58,728 nucleotides of DNA, taken from contig NZ_CAMCEC010000014.1 of the NCBI RefSeq assembly GCF_945873775.1, positions 1 through 58,728 of the forward strand, given 5' to 3'. Below the pieces are notes generated by a model that searched no databases, was not told where the DNA came from, and worked only from the letters and a program-made list of their open reading frames with translations. The DNA comes from an uncultured Treponema sp. (GTDB lineage: Bacteria; Spirochaetota; Spirochaetia; Treponematales; Treponemataceae). The position numbers and the translations under genes were made by a program. Below are positions 6,912 to 16,063 of the stretch, piece by piece (the stretch's first letter is position 1; every line of letters starts with the position of its first letter).

Positions 6912-9209
6912 TTAGAGGCTTGCGTGGCAAGTGCGGGCAATAACATCGTCCTGCTGTTCCTTTGTAAGGTTGATAAAGCGAACTGCATAACCAGAAACGC
7001 GAACTGTGAAGTTTGCATATTCCGGCTTGTCTGGATGAGCCTGGCAGTCCTTGAGTTTTTCAACTCCGAATACGTTAACGTTCAAGTGATGCGCACCCTG
7101 ATCAAAGTATCCGTCCAAAACGTTTACAAGGTTAGAAATACGCTCGTTCTCGTCATGTCCAAGAGCGTTCGGGTTGATTGTCTGTGTATTTGAAATTCCG
7201 TCCAAAGCATATTTGTAAGGAACTTTTGCAACAGAGTTCAAAGACTTGATAAGCCCCTTTGTTTCTGCTCCGTAAGAAGGGTTAGCTCCAGGAGAGAATG
7301 GCTCGCCAGCTTTGCGTCCGTCTGGAAGAGCGCCAGTTGCTTTTCCGTATACAACGTTTGAAGTAATTGTAAGGATAGAAGTTGTAGGCTCTGCATCGCG
7401 GTATGTGTGGTTCTTTTCAATCTTTGACATAAATGTCTTAAGAAGCCATGTCGCAATTTCGTCCGCGCGGTCATCATCCTGTCCGTAGCGTGGGAAGTCG
7501 CCTTCAATTTCGAAGTCCTTTGCAAGTCCGCTTTCATCACGGATTACTTTTACCTTTGCATACTTGATTGCAGAAAGTGAGTCAACTACGTGGCTGAATC
7601 CTGCGATTCCAGTTGCAAATGTTCTCTTAAGATATGTATCTTCAAGAGAAAGCTCGGCAGCTTCGTAGTAGTACTTGTCGTGCATATAATGGATTGCGTT
7701 CAATGTGTTTACATAGAGACTTGCAAGCCATTCAAGCATAGCATCGTACTTGCGCATAACTTCGTCATAATCAAGGTAATCAGAAGTGATTGGAGCGAAT
7801 TCCGGACCAACCTGAACTCCCGGTGTAAGTCCTGCAGGCTCGTCTTTTCCACCGTTGATAGCGTAAAGGAGAGCTTTTGCAAGGTTTGCGCGCGCACCAA
7901 AGAACTGCATCTCTTTTCCTGTCTGAGTTGCAGAAACACAGCAGCAGATTGAGTAGTCGTCTCCCCAGATTGGGCGCATTACATCATCGTTTTCATACTG
8001 AATTGAAGATGTGTCGATAGAAATCTTTGCAGCATAGCGGCGGAAGTTTTCTGGAAGTCTCTTTGAATAGAGAACTGTCATGTTTGGCTCTGGACTTGGT
8101 CCCATGTTTTCCAATGTGTGGAGGAAGCGGTAGTCGTTCTTTGTAACCATATCGCGTCCGTCCTGTCCAAGACCTGCAACTTCCAATGTAGCCCAAATCG
8201 GGTCGCCAGAGAAAAGCTGGTTGTAAGATTCAATACGTGCAAAGCGAACCATGCGGAACTTCATAACGATGTGGTCAACAAGTTCCTGTGCTTTTTCTTC
8301 TGTAAGAATTCCTTTTTTCAAGTCGCGCTCAATGTAGCAGTCAAGGAATGTTGAAATGCGTCCTACAGACATTGCGGCGCCGTTCTGTGTCTTGATTGCG
8401 GCAAGATAACCAAAGTAAAGCCACTGGAAAGCTTCTTTTGCGTTCTTTGCAGGATTTGAAATATCATATCCGTAAATCGCAGCCATTGCCTTGATTCCCT
8501 TGAGTGCCTTAATCTGCTCAGAAATTTCTTCACGGAGGCGGATAACATCATCTGTCATTGTGCCGTTTCCGCAGTTAGCCTTGTCCTGTTCCTTGCACTG
8601 GATAAGATAGTCAATACCATAAAGAGCAACACGGCGGTAGTCTCCTACGATGCGTCCGCGTCCATAAGTATCAGGCAAACCAGTAAGAATGTGAGCCTTG
8701 CGTGCTTTTCTGATTTCTGGAGTATAAACTTCAAATACAGCGTCTGAGTGAGTCTTGTGATATTCTGTGAAAACTCTGTGAAGCTCTGGATTTGGCTTGT
8801 AGCCGTACATTTCAAGGCACTGCTCAGCCATTCTGATTCCGCCGTAAGGCATAAATGCTCTTTTAAGAGGCTTGTCTGTCTGAAGACCTACAACCTGCTC
8901 AAGATCTTTTCCTTCCGGGCAGATATATCCAGCCTGATGAGATGTAAGGCTAGTAACAACGTCTGTATCCAAATCAAGAACGCCTGATCTTTCCTTTCCG
9001 TCAAGACCAACACATTTCTTATTATGCTCAGCTTTCTGTAACTTCTGGAGCTCATCGAACAACTTGCTTGTGGCAGCTGTAGGTCCAGCCAAGAATGACT
9101 CATCTCCGCTATACTGAGTATAGTTAGCCTGAATAAAATCGCGAACATTGACTTCGCTTGTCCACAAACCTTTTGGGTTAAAACCTTCCCATTCAGCTCT
9201 CATGTTCAT
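6912..9209 (-). CDS. pflB: Pyruvate formate-lyase (formate C-acetyltransferase)
   Basis: A 765-residue glycyl-radical enzyme converting pyruvate and CoA to acetyl-CoA and formate, central to anaerobic fermentation. The catalytic cysteine pair lies in [12 protein letters not shown] (Cys423-Cys424 in the chosen frame) and the radical glycine in RVSGYAVRF near residue 740, 25 residues from the C-terminus as in the family. The start at 9209 is preferred over an upstream ATG at 9239: an AGAGG sits 7 nt before it and the protein then begins AEWEGF close to the usual N-terminus. A promoter with perfect spacing lies upstream, together with a 15-bp palindrome at about -75 that could bind a redox or energy regulator. 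Activation depends on pflA at 3014-3760. Confidence 0.97.
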   Translation of the reverse strand: MNMRAEWEGFNPKGLWTSEVNVRDFIQANYTQYSGDESFLAGPTAATSKLFDELQKLQKAEHNKKCVGLDGKERSGVLDLDTDVVTSLTSHQAGYICPEGKDLEQVVGLQTDKPLKRAFMPYGGIRMAEQCLEMYGYKPNPELHRVFTEYHKTHSDAVFEVYTPEIRKARKAHILTGLPDTYGRGRIVGDYRRVALYGIDYLIQCKEQDKANCGNGTMTDDVIRLREEISEQIKALKGIKAMAAIYGYDISNPAKNAKEAFQWLYFGYLAAIKTQNGAAMSVGRISTFLDCYIERDLKKGILTEEKAQELVDHIVMKFRMVRFARIESYNQLFSGDPIWATLEVAGLGQDGRDMVTKNDYRFLHTLENMGPSPEPNMTVLYSKRLPENFRRYAAKISIDTSSIQYENDDVMRPIWGDDYSICCCVSATQTGKEMQFFGARANLAKALLYAINGGKDEPAGLTPGVQVGPEFAPITSDYLDYDEVMRKYDAMLEWLASLYVNTLNAIHYMHDKYYYEAAELSLEDTYLKRTFATGIAGFSHVVDSLSAIKYAKVKVIRDESGLAKDFEIEGDFPRYGQDDDRADEIATWLLKTFMSKIEKNHTYRDAEPTTSILTITSNVVYGKATGALPDGRKAGEPFSPGANPSYGAETKGLIKSLNSVAKVPYKYALDGISNTQTINPNALGHDENERISNLVNVLDGYFDQGAHHLNVNVFGVEKLKDCQAHPDKPEYANFTVRVSGYAVRFINLTKEQQDDVIARTCHASL

Positions 9210-9256
9210 TTCAAAACCTCTTTGCATTGAAAAATTCAACTATAATAACTGGAAGC

Positions 9257-9285
9257 ATTATAGACCATTGCTTTTTTTTATGCAA
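9257..9285 (-). promoter_or_regulatory. pflB promoter
   Basis: On the reverse strand ATGCAA's complement TTGCAT (9280-9285), 17-nt spacer containing A8, and a perfect TATAAT (9257-9262), giving a leader of about 40 nt. Confidence 0.7.
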
Positions 9286-9322
9286 TTGCCAAAAATGACA
9301 GTCCAATTCCCGATTTAATAAT

Positions 9323-9337
9323 TTGTAATTATTACAA
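9323..9337. promoter_or_regulatory. Palindromic site between pflB and groEL
   Basis: TTGTAAT-T-ATTACAA, a perfect 7-1-7 inverted repeat about 75 bp upstream of the predicted pflB start point, an activator-like position. The 9240-9575 intergenic stretch otherwise holds AT-rich promoter DNA for both genes and no ORF. Confidence 0.45.
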
Positions 9338-9471
9338 TTATGATTATAATACAATTATAAAAAATATCAAGTGATTTACAAAAAAAATATAAATTATTCT
9401 AAAAAATACCAACTTTCTTCTATATTATAAGGATAAATAAACAAAATTAGAAAAGTTTTAATAAAAAAATA

Positions 9472-9500
9472 TTGTCGATTTTTATAATTTTTAGTATCTT
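9472..9500 (+). promoter_or_regulatory. Candidate groEL promoter
   Basis: TTGTCG, 17-nt spacer, TATCTT. No CIRCE inverted repeat is present. A 7-bp hairpin (CTGTCTT/AAGACAG, 9528-9551) lies in the predicted leader just before the Shine-Dalgarno sequence AGGAG. Confidence 0.4.
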
Positions 9501-9575
9501 TATTTACAATAAAATAAAATTTTTAAGCTGTCTTTAGATTTTTCAAGACAGTCAATAAAAATAGGAGTTAGAATC

Positions 9576-11210
9576 ATGGCTAAACAGTTAGTTTACAGCG
9601 AAGATGCACGCAAAAAAATGCTGAGCGGAGTTGAGCAGATTGCCCGCGCAGTAAAAGTAACATTAGGACCTTGCGGACGCTTGGTTATGCTTGACAAAAA
9701 ATACGGCGCACCAACAATCACAAAAGACGGTGTTTCAGTTGCAAAAGAAATCGAGCTTAAAGATCCATTTGAAAACATGGGAGCACAGCTTGTACGCGAA
9801 GTTTCCTCAAAGACAAACGATGTAGCTGGAGACGGAACAACAACAGCAACAGTTCTTGCCTATGCAATTGTACGCGAAGGACTCAAGGCAGTTTCAGCAG
9901 GAATGACGCCTATTGAAATCAAACGCGGAATCGACAAGGCAACAGCAATCGCCGTTGAAGAAGTAAAAAAGAACAGCCGCGCAGTAAAAGGCAACGAAGA
10001 TATTACTCACGTAGCGACAATTTCTGCAAACAACGACCCGGAAATTGGTAAAATCCTTGCAGACGCAATTGAAAAAGTCGGAAAAGACGGCGTTATCACG
10101 GTTGAAGAATCCAAGAACATGGACACAACTGTAAAAACTGTAGAAGGAATGCAGTTTGACCGCGGATATATTTCTTCTTACTTTGTAAATGACCGAGAGC
10201 GCATGGAAGTAAACTACAACGACGCTTACGTCCTCATTTATGATGAAAAAATCAGCACAATGAAAGACCTTCTTCCTGTTCTTGAAAAAGTTGCACAGAC
10301 AGGAAAGCCTTTAATCATCATTTCCGAAGACCTTGACGGTGAAGCTCTTGCAACTTTGGTTGTAAACTCAATCCGCGGAACTCTCAAATGCTGCGCGGTA
10401 AAAGCACCTGGATTCGGCGACAGAAGAAAGGAAATGCTTCAGGACATCGCAATCCTCACAGGCGGAAAAGTAATCACAAAAGATTTGGGACTTAAGCTTG
10501 AATCAACAGAACTTGCAGATCTTGGACAGGTAAAATCTGTAAAAATCGACAAGGACAACACAACCTTAGTTGACGGCGCTGGAGACAAAAAGGCAATCGC
10601 TGACCGTGTTGCAGAAATCAAGAATCAGATTAAAAAATCAACTTCTGACTATGACAAGGAAAAGCTCAAGGAACGCCTTGCAAAACTTTCTGGCGGCGTA
10701 GCTGTAATCAACATCGGCGCAATCACAGAAACAGAAATGAAAGAAAAGAAATTCCGTGTTGAAGATACTCTTGCAGCAACAAGAGCAGCTTTGGAAGAAG
10801 GAATTGTTTCAGGCGGCGGACTTGCACTCATCGAAGCAAGCAAAGTTCTTGACGCAGAAAAAGAAAATCTCACTGGAGACGAAAAAGTTGGTTTCCAGAT
10901 TATAAAGAGAGCCTTGGAAGAACCTATCCGCCAGATTGCAGAAAATGCAGGAGTAGACGGAGCTGTAATTGCTGACAAAGCAAAGGCAGAAAAGAAAGGC
11001 GTTGGATACAATGCCGCTACAGGCGAATGGGTAGACATGATGGAAGCTGGAATCATCGACCCGGCAAAGGTTACAAGATGCGCTCTCCAGAATGCCGCTT
11101 CTGTAGCTGGAATGCTGCTCACAACAGAATGCGCTATCACAGATATTCCTGAACCTCCAGCACCAGCTGCTCCACAGGCGAGCATGGATGGAATGGGCGG
11201 AATGTACTAA
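9576..11210 (+). CDS. groEL: Chaperonin GroEL (Hsp60)
   Basis: A 544-residue chaperonin that encloses and folds proteins in the cytoplasm with GroES. Diagnostic stretches are [29 protein letters not shown] (ATP binding and hydrolysis), [13 protein letters not shown] and the C-terminal Gly-Met tail ending MDGMGGMY. Length is standard. groES is not adjacent, as in Treponema pallidum where the two genes are separated. Strong expression is suggested by AGGAG, uniform codon use and its own terminator. The leader hairpin at 9528-9551 may take part in control but this is untested. Confidence 0.98.
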   Translation: MAKQLVYSEDARKKMLSGVEQIARAVKVTLGPCGRLVMLDKKYGAPTITKDGVSVAKEIELKDPFENMGAQLVREVSSKTNDVAGDGTTTATVLAYAIVREGLKAVSAGMTPIEIKRGIDKATAIAVEEVKKNSRAVKGNEDITHVATISANNDPEIGKILADAIEKVGKDGVITVEESKNMDTTVKTVEGMQFDRGYISSYFVNDRERMEVNYNDAYVLIYDEKISTMKDLLPVLEKVAQTGKPLIIISEDLDGEALATLVVNSIRGTLKCCAVKAPGFGDRRKEMLQDIAILTGGKVITKDLGLKLESTELADLGQVKSVKIDKDNTTLVDGAGDKKAIADRVAEIKNQIKKSTSDYDKEKLKERLAKLSGGVAVINIGAITETEMKEKKFRVEDTLAATRAALEEGIVSGGGLALIEASKVLDAEKENLTGDEKVGFQIIKRALEEPIRQIAENAGVDGAVIADKAKAEKKGVGYNAATGEWVDMMEAGIIDPAKVTRCALQNAASVAGMLLTTECAITDIPEPPAPAAPQASMDGMGGMY

Positions 11211-11244
11211 TAGCAATTCCAAACTTTAGCCAAGCTAAAAAATG

Positions 11245-11279
11245 CGGCTGCGACCAATAAACGGTTGCGGCCGTTTTTT
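11245..11279 (+). terminator. groEL terminator
   Basis: CGGCTGCGACC/GGTTGCGGCCG stem followed by TTTTTT. Confidence 0.85.
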
Positions 11280-11351
11280 GTTTTAAATAAACCAGATTTC
11301 GTGATAGAATATAATATTATAAATTACTCATATTTTTCTGGAGAACGGACT

Positions 11352-13097
11352 ATGCAGACAGCCACAAAAACACCTTGGGATTTTTTAAGCAAATACAAAG
11401 ACATCGACTTTTCAGGGGAATGGCCAACAGTTCCCGAAATGTTTTTTATAACGGCAAAGCGGTTTCCAGAAAGACCTTGCTTTACAGATTTTGAAGGCGA
11501 AGGCGGCTCAAAAAATACACTTTTATATTCGCAGGTAGAACAAAAAGTAAAAGCCCTTGCTTCCTGGTTTACAGAAAACAGAATCCAAAAAGGAGACAGA
11601 ATCGCAGTAAGCGGAAAAAACTCTCCACAATGGGGACTTGTATTCCTCGCGTCTCTTGCCGCCGGAGCTACAATCTGTCCTATAGATTACGCTCTCCATG
11701 AAGAGGAAATCAAAAATCTTTTGAACACAGCCAAGCCAAAATTCTTTTTTGTTGATGAAGAAAAGTTTCCAACCTTTGACGCACAAAATGCTGAATACAA
11801 AGTTTATTCGCTCAGCCCTAAGTTTCCAGAAAAATACGTTTACAGCTTAAAGCCCAATTCAATTGAACATGAATTCCGAAGCGCAAAAGAAGATGATCTT
11901 GCGGCAATTCTTTTTACAAGCGGAACAACAGGAAATCCAAAAGGCGTAATGCTCACCCACAAAAATCTTGTAAGCGATGCATATATCGCGCAGACCCGCA
12001 TGGACATTTTTTCAACTGATGTTTTTTACGCGCTCCTTCCGATTCATCACGCTTACACAATGCAGGCGGTTTTCATAGAAAGTCTTTCCGTAGGAGCTGA
12101 AATCGTATTCGGAAAAAGCATGGCTGTTTCCCGGCTAATGAAAGAACTTCGCGAAGGACAAATCACAATGCTGCTTGGTGTTCCGCTTTTGTTCAATAAG
12201 CTGCTCGCAGGAATAATGAAAGGAATCAAGGCGAAAGGCCCGCTTGTAAACGGCGCAATCCATGCCATGATGTGGATTTCCTACATAATAAAAAAAGTTT
12301 TCAAAGTAAATCCCGGCAAGACACTTTTTAAAAGCGTGCTAAAACAAGCAAATATTCAGTCGCTAAGAATTGCAATCTGTGGCGGCGGACCTCTTGCTTC
12401 AAGCGTATTTAAAATCTACAACGAAATGGGAATTGACTTTGTGCAAGGCTACGGACTTACAGAGACAAGCCCGATTATCGCATTGAACCCAATAAGCCGC
12501 TTTAAAATTGAAAGCGTCGGCCAGTATTTCTTTCCGTATATGGAAATGAAAATTCTTGAGCCTTCCGCAGACGGAATCGGAGAAGTAGCGGTAAAAGGCC
12601 CGATGGTTTTTAAAGGCTACTACAACATGGAAGAAGAAACCGCAAAAGTTTTTACTCCAGACGGATTCTTTAAAACCGGCGATCTTGGAAATCTAGACAG
12701 CGAAGGCTACCTTATTCTTGCAGGGCGCGTAAAAAACATGATTGTTACAGAAGGCGGAAAAAACGTCTACCCGGAAGAAATTGAAAACGCATTCCAGCTT
12801 TTTACAGACATAGCGCAAATCACAGTGCGCGGCTACATTGCAGACAAAGCAACAAAAAGCGAGCAAATCGAAGCTCTCGTCTATGCCAGCGACGACCTTT
12901 TTTCAAGACTGAACATAAACAGAGAATCCTCTCCGCTAGACAAATCTGTAAAATCAGAAATTGAAAAAATAATTTCAAAAGTAAACAAGGAGCTTCAGCC
13001 TTATGCCCGCATCTCAAAAATCACAATGCTCGAACAGCCCCTAGAAATGACCACCACCCAAAAAGTAAAACGAGGAAAAATATCTAGCAATGAATAA
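11352..13097 (+). CDS. Long-chain acyl-CoA synthetase (AMP-forming)
   Basis: A 581-residue adenylate-forming enzyme that activates fatty acids with ATP and CoA. Seen motifs: P-loop LFTSGTTGNPKG at about residues 187-198, QGYGLTETSPI (A5 motif), FKTGDLG with the ribose-binding Asp and GRVKNMIVTEGGKNVYPEEIE near the hinge, plus a C-terminal Lys region (KVKRGK). A hydrophobic stretch in the middle is typical of the FadD15-like bacterial group. Start at 11352 fits GGAG about 10 nt upstream; a longer frame from 11265 would begin inside the groEL terminator. Its stop overlaps the next ATG by 8 nt, coupling it to the DUF3990 gene. Substrate specificity cannot be read from sequence. Confidence 0.88.
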   Translation: MQTATKTPWDFLSKYKDIDFSGEWPTVPEMFFITAKRFPERPCFTDFEGEGGSKNTLLYSQVEQKVKALASWFTENRIQKGDRIAVSGKNSPQWGLVFLASLAAGATICPIDYALHEEEIKNLLNTAKPKFFFVDEEKFPTFDAQNAEYKVYSLSPKFPEKYVYSLKPNSIEHEFRSAKEDDLAAILFTSGTTGNPKGVMLTHKNLVSDAYIAQTRMDIFSTDVFYALLPIHHAYTMQAVFIESLSVGAEIVFGKSMAVSRLMKELREGQITMLLGVPLLFNKLLAGIMKGIKAKGPLVNGAIHAMMWISYIIKKVFKVNPGKTLFKSVLKQANIQSLRIAICGGGPLASSVFKIYNEMGIDFVQGYGLTETSPIIALNPISRFKIESVGQYFFPYMEMKILEPSADGIGEVAVKGPMVFKGYYNMEEETAKVFTPDGFFKTGDLGNLDSEGYLILAGRVKNMIVTEGGKNVYPEEIENAFQLFTDIAQITVRGYIADKATKSEQIEALVYASDDLFSRLNINRESSPLDKSVKSEIEKIISKVNKELQPYARISKITMLEQPLEMTTTQKVKRGKISSNE

Positions 13098-13572
13098 AAG
13101 CATCTTATATCATGCAAGCGGAGAAATTGTACAGTTTCCAGAAATCCGAAAAAGTTTATACACAAAAGATTTTTCATGGGGATTTTATTGCACAAACAAC
13201 TGGAAGCAAGCCGTCCGCTGGGCAAACAGAAACAATGAAAAGCCTGTAATCAATTTTTTTGATTATACTGCCGATGAATCTCTTTCAATTTTAAAATTCG
13301 ATGAAATGAATGACGAATGGCTTGAATTCATTGCCCATTGCCGAAGCGGAAAAACTCACAATTACGATATTGTCGAAGGTCCGATGGCAAACGACACAGT
13401 ATGGAATTATGTAAACGATTTTATTAAAGGCACAATTACAAAAAAACAATTTTGGGCACTTGCAGAATTCAAGCACCCTACACATCAAATAAGTTTCCAC
13501 ACATTATCAGCATTAAACTGTCTTAATTTCAAAAAAAGCGAGATTGTATATGACCGAAGAACAGAGGAATGA
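13090..13572 (+). CDS. DUF3990 family protein
   Basis: A 160-residue protein with the DUF3990 pattern: ILYHASGEIVQFPEIR at the start, YTKDFSWGFYCT, QAVRWANR, then DEWLEFIAHCRSGK and YDIVEGPMANDTVW, and closing QISFHT.ALNCL. This family is thought to have an ADP-ribosyltransferase-like fold and often sits in small mobile gene pairs; activity is not proven from sequence. It overlaps the acyl-CoA ligase by 8 nt and the next gene by 23 nt, so all three are probably translated in a coupled manner. A toxin/antitoxin-like relation with the downstream partner is an inference from arrangement. Confidence 0.7.
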   Translation: MNKSILYHASGEIVQFPEIRKSLYTKDFSWGFYCTNNWKQAVRWANRNNEKPVINFFDYTADESLSILKFDEMNDEWLEFIAHCRSGKTHNYDIVEGPMANDTVWNYVNDFIKGTITKKQFWALAEFKHPTHQISFHTLSALNCLNFKKSEIVYDRRTEE

Positions 13573-13993
13573 TTTTTTTTATGTTTGCGCGCTGATTGAA
13601 TTTATTGCCCGAAGAACAAAAAACCGCCGCGGAGCTGTTGTAAATGCGCTTGGTAAAAAAGGCGTGCACAAACAGCTCTATGCCGCGCCTGTAAATCACT
13701 GCCTTTCATTTGAGCAAGTAAGCGATGAAATAATCCGGGACTACAAAATCCAAAACGGCGACTTTGAAACTGTAAAAAACTGCAAGTACACACTGCCAGG
13801 ATTTCAGGACATAGGAAAACTTTACTGCATAATGATTGAAGACTTAGCCGTTCCGGGAACAGAAGAAGAAACTTTAATCAAGCTGTTCAATTCATTTATA
13901 AGCGACCAAATCTCAAACTTCAACACAGACCTCTACTACCAGAACCCAAGCTATCTTGAAGAATCCTACAAGGCAGGACGGCTGCTGGAATAA
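13550..13993 (+). CDS. Partner protein of DUF3990 (hypothetical, 147 aa)
   Basis: A soluble protein with two recognisable blocks: an N-terminal helix-rich DUF3791-like part (CALIEFIARRTKNRRGAVVN...LSFEQVSDEIIRDY) and a C-terminal part (CKYTLPGFQDIGKLYCIMIED...FISDQISNFNTDLYYQNPSYLEESYKAG). The arrangement DUF3990 followed by such a protein recurs in bacteria as far as I know. The ATG at 13550 is preferred to a TTG 6 nt earlier. The gene overlaps the DUF3990 stop by 23 nt and is followed by a strong terminator, which closes the unit. It may neutralise or regulate its neighbour; this is inference. Confidence 0.65.
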   Translation: MTEEQRNDFFYVCALIEFIARRTKNRRGAVVNALGKKGVHKQLYAAPVNHCLSFEQVSDEIIRDYKIQNGDFETVKNCKYTLPGFQDIGKLYCIMIEDLAVPGTEEETLIKLFNSFISDQISNFNTDLYYQNPSYLEESYKAGRLLE

Positions 13994-14028
13994 AATATAA
14001 TTCCTACGCAAGCTTTTACAGACAAAAA

Positions 14029-14081
14029 AGCCGTGCCAGATTTTGCATTTAAATGCATTTTCCTGCACGGCTCTTGTTTTT
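14029..14081. terminator. Terminator after the DUF3990 unit
   Basis: AGCCGTGC/GCACGGCT stem with an internal TGCATTTAAATGCA palindrome, followed by CTTGTTTTT and preceded by AAAAAA, so it may work in both directions. Confidence 0.75.
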
Positions 14082-14112
14082 AGATTTTTATTAAAAAGCT
14101 AAATATTATTAA

Positions 14113-14265
14113 TTTCGAGTTTTGATAAGAACAGTAATTTAACTGTCATTCCCGTGCTACGACACTGCGATGTTTACGCAGTAAACTCGGTCAGGAATCT
14201 GTTGGAAATTCTCAATAGATTATCGGGTCAAGCCCGATAATGACATTAAGTCATAAAACTCGAAG
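14113..14265. repeat. Palindromic intergenic element, copy 2 (with outer inverted repeats)
   Basis: Core 14144-14245 begins TGTCATTCCCGTGC and ends ATCGGGTCAAGCCCGATAATGACA. It is framed by outer arms TTCGAGTTTT (near 14114) and AAAACTCGAA (near 14256), giving a longer, MITE-like structure. Confidence 0.7.
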
Positions 14266-14281
14266 TTTAGGCTAAATGAGA

Positions 14282-14767
14282 TTATTTTTCTCCCTGATAA
14301 TTTGGATCTTCATAAAAGGAATGAATCCAGCTTGAAAGATCTCTTTCCCAGTCCATCATTGCCATATAGCCATCATAATCATCATATATTTTTTCTGTGG
14401 CTTTAGCTTTAATAGATGTATTAAAAAGCTCATACGCTCTCTTAAAATCTTCTTTCTTTAGAGCTTTTTCTGCGTTATCATTTTTCTTTGCCATTTCCTG
14501 AAGATAAGGCTCATTTGGAATTTTGGCTGGTCTTTTTGATTTATAGTTCTTTATATTGCGTGGACCTGTTTCAACATTAGTATTAAAACCAGGCAAGTTA
14601 GGCATATCTTCTTTTCCAGCTGATTCAGTTGTCTGCTGTGAATTGTTCTTTCCGCCCACTCTTCTTTCAATTCCTTTTACAAGGCCTTTCCATTTCTGGG
14701 CAAAACAAGTAGAGGCAGCAACCATAAGCAAAACCAATAAGACCTTTGATTTTCTTGATAATTTCAT
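14282..14767 (-). CDS. Exported hypothetical protein, 161 aa
   Basis: Signal peptide (VLLVLLMVAASTCFA then Gln) followed by a Lys/Asn-rich region and a C-terminal helical part (AEKALKKEDFKRAYELFNTSIKAKATEKIYDDY) that resembles a single tetratricopeptide-like hairpin. No enzyme motif. GGAG precedes the ATG. It is the last gene of a same-strand series of exported proteins (16040 to 14282). Periplasmic location is inferred. Confidence 0.65.
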   Translation of the reverse strand: MKLSRKSKVLLVLLMVAASTCFAQKWKGLVKGIERRVGGKNNSQQTTESAGKEDMPNLPGFNTNVETGPRNIKNYKSKRPAKIPNEPYLQEMAKKNDNAEKALKKEDFKRAYELFNTSIKAKATEKIYDDYDGYMAMMDWERDLSSWIHSFYEDPNYQGEK

Positions 14768-14839
14768 ATTTACTCCTTCTAATAAAGTGCGAATATTATA
14801 CCACCAGCACAGTGAATTGGCAAAACAACACTAAACAGT

Positions 14840-15217
14840 TTATTTTAGAACATAAATTGCCTTGCCAGTAACATTCTGCGCAGAATCAGCAACAAAGACA
14901 TTGCCGACAAATGAGCCTCCTGAATTTGATTTAGAAATGCTTTCCAGAATAATTCCATTGGCTCCAATTTTTCCGGCCTGCTTTTTCAGTTCTGCAATCG
15001 CATAATTCAAACTGCCCTGATCTGTAAAACCTGAATCACTAGAAGCAGAAACAATTCCAATGACTTCATAATCTTCTGGAGGCTCTGTATATATAGAAAT
15101 CCTGTCAGGATTTACATAAGGTCTCTTTTTGCCAGTAACAAAAGACGTTCCACTTGCACAAGAAAATAATATAAAACAAATAAACAGCAAAGTAAAAAGT
15201 GAAATCAGTTTTTTCAT
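14840..15217 (-). CDS. Small lipoprotein, 125 aa
   Basis: Lipobox LFSC (Cys20) after a long hydrophobic core, then a compact domain: PEDYEVIGIVSASSDSGF, AIAELKKQAGKIGANGIILESI and VTGKAIYVLK. The alternation of a beta strand, an amphipathic helix with KIGANGI, and further strands recalls small envelope lipoproteins of the RcsF/DUF4156 type, but I cannot assign it firmly. It lies 19 nt after the PDZ lipoprotein gene and is probably cotranscribed with it. Confidence 0.65.
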   Translation of the reverse strand: MKKLISLFTLLFICFILFSCASGTSFVTGKKRPYVNPDRISIYTEPPEDYEVIGIVSASSDSGFTDQGSLNYAIAELKKQAGKIGANGIILESISKSNSGGSFVGNVFVADSAQNVTGKAIYVLK

Positions 15218-15236
15218 AGTCAGAAACTTCTTGAAA

Positions 15237-16040
15237 CTAAAAAATCTTGAATTCAGCCTTTTCCTCTTTTCCGTTACGGATATATTTTATTTCCACAGAA
15301 TCATCTGCAGACAATTTTGAAGTAACAGAACGATAAGTATCAACATTAAGAATATTTTCGCCGTTGATTTCAATAATCACATCGCCTCTTGAAAGATTAG
15401 CGAAAAAAGCCGGAGAGTTTTCATATACAACATCCACACATATACCTGTATTTCTTTGAAGCTTTATTCTATCTGCCGAATCAAGATCTCTAAATTCAAT
15501 TCCTATTTTAGGAACTTTTATATAAGACTGATTATAAGGAACAAAGAAATAAACATCATAATTATAACGATTAACAGAATATGAATTTGCAATATATGAT
15601 GTTGTGTTATAAGAATGCATATATCCATTAGAATCAGTATAATAATGATTATTTATTAATGGTACAGAATAAATTCCATTTCTTGTATCTGTATATTTTT
15701 TACTATAAATTGCAACTCTTGCGCCTTTTTGTTTGCAAAAATAAGTGATTTCATTCTGTAAGCAATCTTCTCCCCCTGCTCCATTTTCATCAGGACCATT
15801 CCAAGCAGAATATCCTATAACCTGAAAATAGTTTGAACGCATAAAATACAAATCCGACTGAATATCATCTGAACAAAAAACTTTAGGTGTTTCATTTTCA
15901 GCAAGTCTACACTCTTCAGGAACAGATTCTATTGGTTGCAGTTCTGTGTAAAACTTAGCAACACTAGTTGTTGAGACACAACTAATCAACAGCATTACAT
16001 TAAGCAAAAAAATTAAATCTACAAATATTGTCTTTTTCAT
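15237..16040 (-). CDS. Lipoprotein with C-terminal PDZ domain
   Basis: A 267-residue protein with lipobox LISC (Cys21), an N-terminal segment that contains FQVIGYSAWNGPDENG (similar in style to the neighbouring small lipoprotein) and a Tyr/Asn-rich middle. Residues about 175-265 form a PDZ domain: PKIGIEFRDLDSADR, GICVDVVYENSPAFFANLSRGDVIIEINGE and VEIKYIRNGKEEKAEFKI. PDZ domains bind protein C-termini, so a role in envelope protein recruitment is plausible. No protease domain is present. It starts 23 nt after the CoiA-like gene. Confidence 0.7.
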   Translation of the reverse strand: MKKTIFVDLIFLLNVMLLISCVSTTSVAKFYTELQPIESVPEECRLAENETPKVFCSDDIQSDLYFMRSNYFQVIGYSAWNGPDENGAGGEDCLQNEITYFCKQKGARVAIYSKKYTDTRNGIYSVPLINNHYYTDSNGYMHSYNTTSYIANSYSVNRYNYDVYFFVPYNQSYIKVPKIGIEFRDLDSADRIKLQRNTGICVDVVYENSPAFFANLSRGDVIIEINGENILNVDTYRSVTSKLSADDSVEIKYIRNGKEEKAEFKIF

Positions 16041-16063
16041 TTTTAATCCCCTTGAACATCATA

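Noticed and set aside
9300..9575. CIRCE (HrcA) operator before groEL
   Set aside because: No TTAGCACTC/GAGTGCTAA inverted repeat in the leader.
10649..11185. Long reverse-strand open frame inside groEL
   Set aside because: It is the antisense shadow of a highly conserved gene, with Ser/Ala-rich low-complexity translation.
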